A program made the translations under genes and the position numbers. This document shows, piece after piece, positions 6,740 to 13,700 of a stretch of DNA of 19,761 nt. This stretch comes from JASFEQ01 sp050122535 (GTDB lineage Bacteria > Desulfobacterota > DSM-4660 > Desulfatiglandales > HGW-15): NCBI GenBank assembly GCA_050122535.1, contig JASFIT010000028.1, positions 1-19,761 on the forward strand, read 5' to 3'. How positions within the stretch are numbered: position 1 is the first letter of the stretch; each line of letters starts with the position of its first letter. The notes beneath the pieces were generated by a model. That model ran no database searches and was not told where the DNA came from. It saw nothing but the letters and a program-made list of their open reading frames with translations.

Positions 6740-7888
6740 CTAAAACAGTCTCCTTGATATGGTCATTTTTTCCGCTTCTTTGGTTCCTTCATAGATCTCC
6801 AATATTTTGGCATCACGAAAAAACCTCTGGATGTCATACGCATCGTACAACGCCTCAGGGGAGAATGCCGCATGCAGGTCCAAGGCTTTACCACATACCC
6901 AGACTGCCATCTCCCCGGAGAAATATTTGGCCATGGCATTGAGTGCCGGATCAGTTCGACCCTGATCAACTTTCCAGGCGGCTTTATAGGTGATTGTGCG
7001 GGCGAGTTCAATCTTGGTTGCCATTTCAGCGAGCTGGAACTGGATGGACTGATTGTCAGCAAGGGGTTTGCCTTGCACCATTCTTTCTTGAACATATCTT
7101 ACGGTCCTATCCAATGCGCCCTGACCGAGACCCACCCCCTGAGCAGCGACCATCGTCCTGGTTGCATCAAAGAAGTGCATAAGTTGATAAAAGCCTTTTC
7201 CTTCCTCGCCAATCAGGTTTTGGCAAGGAACCCGGACATCTGAAAAAGAAATTTCAGTGGTCTCACTCGCCCTAACCCCCATTTTGCCTTTTAACTGATT
7301 TGCTTCAACGCCTTTTCTGTCAGACTCAACCAGGATGAGGCTATGTCTTTCATACCTTTTTTCTTCCTCTGGATGGGTTATGCAAAGAACAACCATCCAC
7401 TCACAAACTGTGCCGTTTGTAATGAAGATTTTGTTTCCATTGATCACATATTCTTTACCTTCCTTAACGGCCGTGGTTCTTATGGAGGCCACATCTGTGC
7501 CCGCGTCCGGCTCTGTGTATGCCCCGGCCGATATGGCTTCGCCATTGAGAAGCAGGGGAAGATACTTCTTCTTTTGCTCCTCTGTGCCATACATCATGAT
7601 ATTTTCAGAACCAAAGGTCGCGGCCGCAATGACCAGACAGATTCCCAGATCTACTCTGCTTAGTTGCTCGGTTACGAGCGTTAATCCCACAAACCCAAGC
7701 CCAGGCCCCCCATACGTTTCAGGAATCGTAACCCCCACAAGCCCCCTCTCACAGGCCTTTTCCCAGACTTCCTTAGGGTGTCTCTCCTCCTTGTCACACG
7801 CCCTGGCTATGGGTTGAATTTCCTCAACAGCGAACCGATATGCAGTGTCCTGGATGAGTTTCTGTTTTTCAGTCAGATCAAAATCCAT
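6740..7888 (-). CDS. Acyl-CoA dehydrogenase family protein
   Basis: A 382-residue flavoenzyme of the acyl-CoA dehydrogenase family, expected to oxidise an acyl-CoA to the enoyl-CoA and pass electrons to ETF. It shows the N-terminal helical domain (MDFDLTEKQKLIQDTAYRFA), the flavin/substrate motif YTEPDAGTDVAS, the middle beta domain (NGNKIFITNG) and the C-terminal helical domain. The likely catalytic base is E367 in EIYEGTKEAEK. The segment usually reading LHGGYG is LHAAFSPEALY here, which may reflect an unusual substrate or a subfamily trait. I use the ATG at 7888 rather than an upstream in-frame start at 7909, because AAGGGGAG is about 7 nt before it and the homologous N-terminus begins there. 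It is separated from the synthase-thiolase pair by a repeat island, so it is probably its own transcript, but a shared pathway is plausible. Confidence 0.92.
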   Translation of the reverse strand: MDFDLTEKQKLIQDTAYRFAVEEIQPIARACDKEERHPKEVWEKACERGLVGVTIPETYGGPGLGFVGLTLVTEQLSRVDLGICLVIAAATFGSENIMMYGTEEQKKKYLPLLLNGEAISAGAYTEPDAGTDVASIRTTAVKEGKEYVINGNKIFITNGTVCEWMVVLCITHPEEEKRYERHSLILVESDRKGVEANQLKGKMGVRASETTEISFSDVRVPCQNLIGEEGKGFYQLMHFFDATRTMVAAQGVGLGQGALDRTVRYVQERMVQGKPLADNQSIQFQLAEMATKIELARTITYKAAWKVDQGRTDPALNAMAKYFSGEMAVWVCGKALDLHAAFSPEALYDAYDIQRFFRDAKILEIYEGTKEAEKMTISRRLF

Positions 7889-7990
7889 AATTTCTCCCCT
7901 TAGGACCAAAAAAAGAAAACGCGAAAAAGTTTCTTAGACAGGATTTACAGGATTTCACGGTTAATTCGCCAGGAGTAATTAGCCACAGAC

Positions 7991-8021
7991 CCGCCGTCGC
8001 CAAGGCTATAACGGGGCAAGC
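7991..8021 (+). repeat. Small palindromic insert in island B
   Basis: A segment starting CCGCCGTCGCCAAGGCT and ending GGGGCAAGC splits a block that is continuous at 6242-6269 (ccacagacccgaaagacaag). CACAGAC occurs on both sides (7984-7990 and again from about 8025). Same family as the inserts at 8092, 12368, 14571 and 14641. Confidence 0.55.
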
Positions 8022-8091
8022 ACACACAGACACAAAGGACAAGAATTTTAAAGAGGATAATTAATCACGAAAACACGAAAAGACGAAACCA

Positions 8092-8123
8092 CCCCCCTTC
8101 GCCAAGGCTACGGCGCGGCAAGC
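8092..8123 (+). repeat. Small palindromic insert in island B, second copy
   Basis: CCCCCCTTCGCCAAGGCT followed by ACGGCGCGGCAAGC, nearly identical to the insert at 12368-12399. CGAAA occurs just before it (from about 8084) and directly after it. Confidence 0.55.
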
Positions 8124-8144
8124 GAAATAAAGAAATTCATTACT

Positions 8145-8198
8145 CGCCTTCGCTAAAGATCCACGCGTTAGCGCACGGGATAAAATGGCGAGGCAAGC
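8145..8198 (+). repeat. Longer palindromic insert in island B
   Basis: Starts CGCCTTCGCTAAAGATCC, contains the palindromic CGCGTTAGCGC, and ends GGCGAGGCAAGC. The same internal part (gcgctaacgcg plus gattttatcc) appears in opposite orientation in the insert at 14641-14696. Confidence 0.55.
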
Positions 8199-8224
8199 AG
8201 AGGCACGGAGTACAATGAGTAAAG

Positions 8225-8267
8225 CATGGAGGATAGCTTAAAACCCCGCAAAGCGTGGGTCCTAATG
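8225..8267. repeat. Truncated cloverleaf element
   Basis: Matches the first third of the copy at 10902: ATGG, TAGCTTAAAA, then a CCCCGC-aaa-GCGtGG hairpin with one change, then cctaatgat. It then switches abruptly to the atttcagcaagaacc module known from island A. The second and third hairpins and the closing strand are missing. Confidence 0.55.
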
Positions 8268-8599
8268 ATATTTCAGCAAGAACCATACTCCAGTGAAGTG
8301 CAGCCTTTCAAGCTACTACGTTCACCCCATTCGGCCTGGGCGACTCTGGCAAAACTTCGCATCGATGATGGCTTATGCTAGCAAAAAATTAGTAATATCA
8401 ATTGATTAACTGTCCACCTACCTAACAGAACCACCTTTTTGTTGTCAAGACTCTTTTCGCGACCCCATCCTATTGATCAGAACCATGAATTGTAGCCAGG
8501 CTGTGGTCCAAGCTTTGTCTGGCGGCTCCCTATGTTAAATATCACTGCCCGCTTCTCCTTCTTATAACGCTATGCACTAGGCTCCTTCTGCTTTGTGTT

Positions 8600-8863
8600 G
8601 AGGCTGTTGGTAAACGCCCATCTGCCGTTCGATAGGCTCACGGCCCTGAGCAAAGCCGAAGGGCTGCGTTACCCTCATCCCCCGCCCTGTTAAATTCTCG
8701 CTACACGAGACGGCGAAGCCGATTTAACAGGGCAAGTCACTGCGGCGTACTTCCATGTACGCCTCATTCCTCGGGATTTGTCCGCGCTTCGCTTGGACTC
8801 CCCACCCTGCGGGCGGGTCCCCGGTTTCGGAAGCCTTGCATTTGGACATTTTCCATCAGCCTC
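8600..8863. repeat. MITE-like repeat, copy 2 (carries a 48-bp insert)
   Basis: Second copy of the element at 3014-3229, with the same terminal inverted repeat (8600-8625 and 8838-8863, 20 of 26 matching). Bases 8600-8779 match 3014-3193 with eight differences. Copy 2 then has 48 extra bases (8780-8827) containing GTCC...GGAC and ACCC...GGGT inverted repeats, after which homology resumes at cggaagccttgca. It lies upstream of the carboxymuconolactone decarboxylase-like gene. Confidence 0.75.
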
Positions 8864-9031
8864 GTAGGAGTCGGTTTTTCGACCGCTTCGTTATAACTCT
8901 TGACTTTTGAAAGGAATAACGCAATCTCTACAGGGAACTTCGTGCCTTTCGATACGCTATGCATGCCCTGTGAAATCCACCAACGGGGGCTATTTCACGT
9001 ATGTTCTATCCGTGATAAAAGGAGGATCCGC

Positions 9032-9436
9032 ATGGTGAGTGATGAGGAGATAAAAAAGAGAACTCAGGAAACGGCAAAAAAGCTCTTTAGCAGCGGAGCC
9101 GAGATAGATCCGCCATATTTCCTGTGGAGAGATTTCGACAAAGATCTGGCCAACGATTTTTCCAAATTCATAACCGGCAACCTCTATTCCCGAACCGTCC
9201 TCACGTTGCCTGAAAGACAGATGGTGGCCTGTGCCATGCTGGCGGCCCTCCGTGCCAGAGATGAGCTAAAGCTCCATGTGAATGCGGCTCTGAATGTGGG
9301 ATGTGATCCAAGAAAGATAGCAGAAGTTTTCTTCCAGGTGGCCACCTATGCGGGCATGCCCGCTGTTAACGAGGCACTTGGTGTTTACAGGGATGTTCTC
9401 CAGGAGAGAGGAGAGTGGCCTATTAACATGGAATGA
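9032..9436 (+). CDS. Carboxymuconolactone decarboxylase family protein
   Basis: A 134-residue all-helical protein of the carboxymuconolactone decarboxylase/AhpD superfamily. The core runs from about 57 to 125: LTLPERQMVACAMLAALRAR, then E78-x3-H82, G90 and the E98...Y106-x-G108-M-P110 signature (EVFFQVATYAGMPAVNEAL). The AhpD CxxC pair is absent, and C67 and C91 are isolated, so peroxidase activity of the AhpD kind is unlikely; decarboxylase-like or unknown chemistry is more likely. The start is secure, with GGAGG 6 nt before the ATG at 9032; the frame is open further upstream, but those starts lack a ribosome site. A hairpin (GTGAAAT/ATTTCAC, 8970-8998) lies in the leader. The stop codon sits inside an 8-bp tandem repeat, and the phosphoesterase gene follows 94 bases later. 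Confidence 0.85.
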   Translation: MVSDEEIKKRTQETAKKLFSSGAEIDPPYFLWRDFDKDLANDFSKFITGNLYSRTVLTLPERQMVACAMLAALRARDELKLHVNAALNVGCDPRKIAEVFFQVATYAGMPAVNEALGVYRDVLQERGEWPINME

Positions 9437-9469
9437 TGGAATGGTGGAATGGTGGAATGGTGGAATATT
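9430..9469. repeat. 8-bp tandem repeat across a stop codon
   Basis: Five consecutive 8-bp units: GGAATGAT, GGAATGGT three times, and GGAATATT. The first unit contains the stop codon of the carboxymuconolactone decarboxylase-like gene, so unit loss or gain would not change the protein unless it affected that unit. Confidence 0.8.
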
Positions 9470-9509
9470 GGGTATTCGAACGTGAAAAGGTCATTAACCC
9501 AATATTCCA
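9461..9509. repeat. Long inverted repeat between two genes
   Basis: TGGAATATTGGGT (9461-9473) and ACCCAATATTCCA (9497-9509) form a perfect 13-bp stem with a 23-nt loop. No T tract follows, so it is not an ordinary terminator. It stands 21 bases before the phosphoesterase start and could affect mRNA stability or coupling. Confidence 0.65.
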
Positions 9510-9530
9510 ATTCTATGGAGGAGGTAGAAG

Positions 9531-10823
9531 ATGCTAGTTTTTGTCAGTGATCTCCATTTCGTGGATGGAACCGCAGGCGAACACAATGTGCCCAAAGCGG
9601 CCTTTGAAATTTTTTTGGAAGACATCAGCTGGGCGGCAAATCGGCTCCTTGAGGATGGAAGAAATGTGGAAGAGATCAAAATTGTATTTTTAGGTGATAT
9701 TTTTGATCTGTTGAGAACAGAGAAATGGTTCCCTTTTCCTGAAACTGAGAGACCATGGGGGACCAATGAGAAAAAGATTGAGGCCCATGCCAAAACAATC
9801 CTAGATGCCATCATCCGGAAGAATAAAGACACATTTGATCTGCTGGGGGGCGCGCTGAAGTCCAAGTTCGATTTTCCCCTTGAGCCGGAGCGGATTTATG
9901 TGCCAGGGAACCATGACCGCCTGTGCGACAAATATCAGAGTCTCAGAAAAAAGGTACGCAAGAATCTTGGAATCTCTACTTCAGGAGCACCGTTTGACCA
10001 CAATTTTGAAGATGTGGAGTATGGCGTATTTGCCCGCCATGGACATGAATATGACAAATTCAATTACGAGGGAGGCACTTCTTACGGTCATAATGACTAC
10101 ATGAGGGTCCCCGTTGGAGACCCTATCACCACAGAATTGGTGGCAAGACTTCCATGGAAGGTTATGCAACAGCCAGCCGTTAAAAAACTACCAGAAGAAG
10201 AGCGGAAGGCTTTAAGAAGGAACCTGGAGGAAATTGAAAATGTAAGGCCTTACTCTGCTATCCTTGAATGGCTTCTTTATCAGGTGAAAAAGAATCTCCC
10301 TGTAAAAGAAGCTATCGAGGACTCGGTGGATGAAACGATAAAGCAATTCAATGAACTGAAGTTTGTCAAGAAATGGTACAAGCATCATGACAAGTGGACC
10401 GATTTCTGGGATGAAGCAGACCAGATACAAGCATTCCTATTTTTGCTTGAGAAGTTCAAGGTCTTCCCCTCTGAAAAACTCTTGCCATTTCTTGAACTGG
10501 TGAACAAGCACGTTGAAAAGGATAAGCTCTCCGAAGCAGCGAAGGCCGAATATTCACATTTGGACAGCCGTATAAGATACGTAGTTTATGGCCATAGCCA
10601 TGAACCCCTTCAAATGCCGGTCAGGGTCACGGGACCTGAAGGTGAGATGCAACATGTCTATTTGAACACGGGAACCTGGCGCAGGAGGTATCACAAAGCC
10701 AAAGAAGGCTTGGGTTTCATTGGCTGGAAAAATCTGACCTATTTGGTCTTTTACAGGAAAGAGGAAAAGGGCCTGAATTTTCCCGCCTTTGCCACCTGGA
10801 CCGGGACCCTAAAAACAATTTAA
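9531..10823 (+). CDS. Calcineurin-like metallophosphoesterase
   Basis: A 430-residue cytoplasmic protein with all five metallophosphoesterase motifs: D7-x-H9 (VSDLHF), G55-D56 (FLGDIFDL), G126-N127-H128-D129 (PGNHDR), H170/H172 (RHGHEYD) and G354-H355-x-H357 (YGHSHEP). It should bind a dinuclear metal centre and hydrolyse phosphoester or pyrophosphate bonds. It resembles LpxH-type enzymes in the core but is much larger. About 180 residues separate H172 and the GHSH motif, with a predicted helical, charged region near 205-340 that may be a cap. The substrate is therefore uncertain, and I do not assign LpxH. ATG at 9531 is well supported by GGAGGAGG 6 nt upstream. No signal peptide or membrane segment is seen. 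Confidence 0.85.
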   Translation: MLVFVSDLHFVDGTAGEHNVPKAAFEIFLEDISWAANRLLEDGRNVEEIKIVFLGDIFDLLRTEKWFPFPETERPWGTNEKKIEAHAKTILDAIIRKNKDTFDLLGGALKSKFDFPLEPERIYVPGNHDRLCDKYQSLRKKVRKNLGISTSGAPFDHNFEDVEYGVFARHGHEYDKFNYEGGTSYGHNDYMRVPVGDPITTELVARLPWKVMQQPAVKKLPEEERKALRRNLEEIENVRPYSAILEWLLYQVKKNLPVKEAIEDSVDETIKQFNELKFVKKWYKHHDKWTDFWDEADQIQAFLFLLEKFKVFPSEKLLPFLELVNKHVEKDKLSEAAKAEYSHLDSRIRYVVYGHSHEPLQMPVRVTGPEGEMQHVYLNTGTWRRRYHKAKEGLGFIGWKNLTYLVFYRKEEKGLNFPAFATWTGTLKTI

Positions 10824-11160
10824 TCACGAAAGAAAGAAAACGCGAAAAAGAAATCATTCACCGCCCGCTTCACCCGAGACACAGAGTACACAGAGTAAAG
10901 AATGGAGGATAGCTTAAAACCCCGCAAAGCGGGGGTCCCAATGATTTCTCATTGAGACAGATGGAAAGCCCCTGATGGAAAAAATAAATGATTTTGTTTT
11001 TTCCCTTCAGGGCTTGCCATCCATTTTAAGCTAGCCATCAATCGAGGTTCAAAAAGATCCTGTTCATCCTGTCTAATTCAATTCCCTGAACGCTCTGAGG
11101 TCTCTGCGAGAGGAAGTATTATCTGTGGAATCTGCGGAATCTGCGTCCAAAAGTCTTAGG
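10824..11160. repeat. Intergenic repeat island C
   Basis: Non-coding region between the phosphoesterase and the flavin oxidoreductase. It contains period-9 micro-tandems (ACACAGAGT twice at 10879-10896; GATCCTGTT/CATCCTGTC near 11056; CTGTGGAAT/CTGCGGAAT near 11123), a CTCTGAGG/CTCTGCGAG block near 11092, and a full cloverleaf element. Its modules recur in islands A and B in a different order. The stretch 11161-11247 contains nothing that I can name beyond the ribosome site. Confidence 0.7.
10902..11038. repeat. Cloverleaf-like nested palindrome, copy C
   Basis: The outer stem pairs TAGCTTAAAA (10910-10919) with TTTTAAGCTA (11024-11033), extended by ATGG (10902-10905) with CCAT (11035-11038). 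Inside are hairpin 1 CCCCGC-aaa-GCGGGG (10920-10934), hairpin 2 CAATGA-tttc-TCATTG (10939-10954) and a long arm at 10960-11021. In the long arm GATGG/CCATC, AAGCCC/GGGCTT and GGAAAAAA/TTTTTTCC pair in turn below a 12-nt loop. Arm order and sizes parallel copy A, while stems of hairpins 2 and 3 and the outer stem differ in sequence but stay paired. Confidence 0.75.
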
Positions 11161-11247
11161 GTACTGACTGCGCCGTAGGTGCGAAGCATGGAAGTCCGGT
11201 GAGAGACATGTTAGAGCCTTTTAGGGGTGGTCTTAATTTGAGGAATG

Positions 11248-12366
11248 ATGAGCATTCTATTTGAACCTGTGAAGATTAAGGGGATGGAGGTGCCAAATCG
11301 GTTCGTCCGCTCTGCCACCTATGATGGCTGTGCGGATAAACATGGTTATGTGTCCGAGAAACAGATCCGGCTGTTTTCAGAGCTGGCCGAGGGCGGAATC
11401 GGCCTCATTATTACAGGCATTGCCCACGTCCACCCTTCCGGTCAAATCTCCCTCTTTCAAAACGCCATGACCAAAGATGATTTCATCCCGGGGCTTAAAA
11501 GGCTGACAAGTGCAGTCCAGGATCGGGGAGCTAAAATTGCGGTTCAGTTATTTCATGCGGGGAGAGAGCGAGCCAAATTTCTCAGGCCCAAAGATGGACA
11601 AGCCATAGCGCCTTCCTTTGTGGAAAAGGATCCCTTTTTCACACATACATACCGTTCCATGACGGAAGATGAAATCTGGGATGTGGTCCACGCCTTTGGG
11701 GATGCAGCCAAAAGAGCAAAACAAGCTGGGTTTGATGCGGTGCAGGTCCACGCTGCCCATGCCTATCTACTGAGCCAGTTCCTTTCCCCATTCACAAACC
11801 GCCGCGAAGATGACTGGGGCGGCAAAGTGGAAGATCGCCTTCGTATTCACCATGAAATATACAAAGACATTAGGGCAAAGGTGGGTGACGACTACCCGGT
11901 GCTCATTAAAGTCGGTGTCCAGGATGGCTTTCCTGGAGGTTTGGATTTTCGCGAAGGCAGGGTAGCGGCTCAATGGCTTTCCCAATGGGGGTATGATGCC
12001 CTGGAGATCAGCTCGGGATTGAGAGGTAAAGGGTATGAGACTGCGGAGTTCCGAACCAAAATTAGCCGGGTGGAACGCGAGGCCTATTTCCGCACGTGGT
12101 GCAAAGAGATAAAAAGCCAGGTGAGCGTGCCTGTCATGATGGTGGGTGGCCTGAGGAGCTTTGAACTCATGGAGGAGGTTGTCCGGAACGGGGAGGCGGA
12201 TTTCGTTTCCTTAAGTCGTCCGTTCATAAGGGAACCAGGCTTAGTTAATAGTTGGAAAAGCGGAGATTACCACAGAGCCACATGCATATCATGCAACAAG
12301 TGCTTCGAGGCATTGCTCCAACTTGAGCCGCTCCACTGCGTACAGGAAGATTCTGAGGATAGATGA
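11248..12366 (+). CDS. Old yellow enzyme family NADH:flavin oxidoreductase
   Basis: A 372-residue TIM-barrel flavoprotein of the OYE/2,4-dienoyl-CoA reductase N-terminal family, expected to use FMN and reduce activated C=C bonds. Motifs (numbered from the ATG at 11245): N18-R19-F20 (PNRFVRSAT), VQLFHAGR at 100-107, the substrate-binding VQVHAAHAYLLSQFLSP (167-182, H169/H172), NRREDDWGG, and the FMN phosphate site VMMVGGLRS plus FVSLSRPFIREP. The C-terminus carries C347-x2-C350-x2-C353-x11-C365, which resembles the 4Fe-4S cysteine set of dienoyl-CoA reductases but is one residue shorter in the second gap. The NAD-binding C-terminal half of those reductases is missing. ATG at 11248 is preferred because GAGG is spaced better for it than for the ATG at 11245. 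A small palindromic insert sits immediately at the stop codon. Confidence 0.9.
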   Translation: MSILFEPVKIKGMEVPNRFVRSATYDGCADKHGYVSEKQIRLFSELAEGGIGLIITGIAHVHPSGQISLFQNAMTKDDFIPGLKRLTSAVQDRGAKIAVQLFHAGRERAKFLRPKDGQAIAPSFVEKDPFFTHTYRSMTEDEIWDVVHAFGDAAKRAKQAGFDAVQVHAAHAYLLSQFLSPFTNRREDDWGGKVEDRLRIHHEIYKDIRAKVGDDYPVLIKVGVQDGFPGGLDFREGRVAAQWLSQWGYDALEISSGLRGKGYETAEFRTKISRVEREAYFRTWCKEIKSQVSVPVMMVGGLRSFELMEEVVRNGEADFVSLSRPFIREPGLVNSWKSGDYHRATCISCNKCFEALLQLEPLHCVQEDSEDR

Positions 12367-12406
12367 CCCACCTTCGCCGGAGGCTACGGCGCGGCAAGCA
12401 GATGAC
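12361..12406 (+). repeat. Small palindromic insert flanked by a 7-bp direct repeat
   Basis: A 32-bp segment (12368-12399) begins CCACCTTCGCCGGAGGCT and ends ACGGCGCGGCAAGC. It is flanked by perfect direct repeats AGATGAC (12361-12367 and 12400-12406). The first repeat contains the stop codon of the flavin oxidoreductase. The arrangement is that of an insertion with target-site duplication. Confidence 0.65.
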
Positions 12407-12496
12407 GTAGGAATTGACCCTTCCCATGAAGGGAGAATTGGTGTGGCACTGAGTCTTTTTCTGTTAACTTCTTGTCTATGAAGGAGATGATATACC

Positions 12497-12790
12497 ATGA
12501 ACCCAATTATCGGAGAAACAAACGCTGTCGACTTGGCTGATAGGGATCTTAAGTTGAAAATAGTAGCTACTCTGGAAAAGGATATAGATGGGACGACCCT
12601 ACTGTTCTTGACGCATTACATAAACTTCGATGATAAGTGGACCAAGACAAATTGGAAAATTATTCTCAGCCCAAAGAACTGGGAAGAGTTCAAAGAGTTG
12701 GTAGAGAAGTTGGACCAGATTATGGGAAAGGGCAGTCTAAAGACTTCTTTAAACTGTTACTTGCCCCCCATTCCTCCCATTGATTTTTGA
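12497..12790 (+). CDS. Hypothetical protein, 97 aa
   Basis: I do not recognise a family. The 97-residue product is acidic in its first half (TNAVDLADRDLKLKIVATLE), has a beta-rich centre (TTLLFLTHYINFDDKW), a charged helix (WEEFKELVEKLDQIMGKG) and a proline-rich end (LPPIPPIDF). No signal peptide or membrane segment is seen. Support for coding comes from AAGGAG about 11 nt before the ATG and a protein-like composition. The centre plus helix resembles small proteins that modify or bind another protein, but this is only an impression. It lies between the flavin oxidoreductase and the convergent DUF4124 gene, whose 3' end is 43 bases away. Confidence 0.6.
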   Translation: MNPIIGETNAVDLADRDLKLKIVATLEKDIDGTTLLFLTHYINFDDKWTKTNWKIILSPKNWEEFKELVEKLDQIMGKGSLKTSLNCYLPPIPPIDF

Positions 12791-12833
12791 AGACGCCCGA
12801 CCCACAAAAGACTGAGTCTCACTCGGACAACAA

Positions 12834-13565
12834 TCATCTCCCCCCACGGCCTCTGCCACCAAAAGCGGAACCACGTCCCCCAAAACGGCCTTTAGCCCTG
12901 ATAGAGGTACCCCGGTAATGACCTCCGCCAAAAGCGTAATAATGTGCATTGGGACGGCTTTTAGCCTTGGGAGTCTGCCATCCAAAAACGCGCTTGCGAT
13001 GTGAGCCAACGTAATGCTTATGGCGGAGACGAGGATCGCGATCCCATATGGTCGGCTTGTTGTAATCGCGTTTGTGGCCATAAGCTGAATGGTGTTTCTT
13101 GGCGTACGGTTTGTCCAAATGATACTTATAATGGTAATTTGGATGGTGTTTTAATAGATACACGTCCGGTGGATAACGATGAAAACCTGGGGGGTATTCG
13201 GATACGTAGCGGTTCTTGGACCCATCATTATCGCTAACATTTGGATAATAGCTTTCTGAGGAATAGGGCTTTTCCTCTAAAGCCTCCGCCTTTTTTCTCT
13301 TAGACCGAATCTTGTCCTCCCCCAGATCTCGGCCCACTTCAGGCCCCTCTCCCAGCAGACCTTCTTTTTTTATGGTTTCTTTGTCAGGAAGGGTCCTTTG
13401 TGAAACTGGAATATCCTTTACGACGATTCTTGCTCCTGGAGGGGGAGAATAGTTGGTGAAATGGGTAATACCGCTCTTATCTGTCCACGAATAGATGTCA
13501 GCAGATGAGGTGGTGGCGCAAAAGCAGATAAAGAGGGCAGCACTGAATATTGCTAGTAATTTCAT
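12834..13565 (-). CDS. Secreted DUF4124 domain protein with His/Tyr/Gly/Arg-rich tail
   Basis: A 243-residue exported protein. Residues 1-22 are a signal peptide (MKLLAIFSAALFICFCATTS, probable cleavage after SSA). The DUF4124 domain follows at about 23-55, with the typical IYSWTDKSGITHFTNYSPPP. A charged linker (about 60-105) leads to a low-complexity segment rich in His, Tyr, Lys and Pro (about 120-210). The C-terminal tail is Gly/Arg-rich (GRFGGRGSAFGGRGRGGR). Function of DUF4124 is unknown; such proteins are usually periplasmic. The His/Tyr-rich part could bind metal and the RG-rich end could bind nucleic acid or polysaccharide, both inferred from composition only. The ribosome site before the ATG at 13565 is weak. 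The gene is divergent from the radical SAM gene. Confidence 0.8.
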   Translation of the reverse strand: MKLLAIFSAALFICFCATTSSADIYSWTDKSGITHFTNYSPPPGARIVVKDIPVSQRTLPDKETIKKEGLLGEGPEVGRDLGEDKIRSKRKKAEALEEKPYSSESYYPNVSDNDGSKNRYVSEYPPGFHRYPPDVYLLKHHPNYHYKYHLDKPYAKKHHSAYGHKRDYNKPTIWDRDPRLRHKHYVGSHRKRVFGWQTPKAKSRPNAHYYAFGGGHYRGTSIRAKGRFGGRGSAFGGRGRGGR

Positions 13566-13612
13566 AGGGAATTCCGTCTTGATATTCTCGGTTCCATAAT
13601 GGACTTATCATA

Positions 13613-13641
13613 TATATACTAAATTAACAAATTGAATCCAA
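13613..13641 (-). promoter_or_regulatory. Candidate promoter for the DUF4124 gene
   Basis: On the minus strand TTGGAT (13641-13636) and TATATA (13618-13613) are separated by exactly 17 nt, about 50 bases upstream of the ATG at 13565. The surrounding 13566-13700 intergenic region is AT-rich. An inverted repeat GATCAA-gat-TTGATC (13643-13657) lies just upstream and could be an operator. Confidence 0.4.
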
Positions 13642-13700
13642 AGATCAAGATTTGATCCTGTAGATATGTCATGATAATCTCATGCGTAGGTTGAAACCCC

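Larger units (their letters stand above)
7910..8308. repeat. Intergenic repeat island B
   Basis: Mosaic of modules shared with islands A and C: acaggatttacagga near 7937, the cacggttaattc block near 7956, a gaaaacgcgaaaaag block near 7915, and the 8268-8308 block matching 6565-6605. It carries three palindromic inserts (7991-8021, 8092-8123, 8145-8198) and a truncated cloverleaf element. No coding signal is seen. The following stretch 8309-8599 holds nothing that I recognise. Confidence 0.65.

Noticed and set aside
7910..8308. CRISPR array
   Set aside because: The repeats are irregular in spacing and sequence, without constant repeats and unique spacers, and no cas gene is nearby.
8420..8448. 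Minus-strand promoter TTGACA-17-TTAGGT
   Set aside because: The -10 is very poor, and the nearest gene in that direction starts more than 500 bases away across a repeat island.
8970..8998. Leader hairpin GTGAAAT/ATTTCAC as a riboswitch before the carboxymuconolactone decarboxylase-like gene
   Set aside because: A single 7-bp stem without conserved aptamer features; mentioned only as a leader hairpin.
9498..9530. Rho-independent terminator after the carboxymuconolactone decarboxylase-like gene
   Set aside because: The 13-bp stem has no T run after it and is followed directly by the ribosome site of the next gene.
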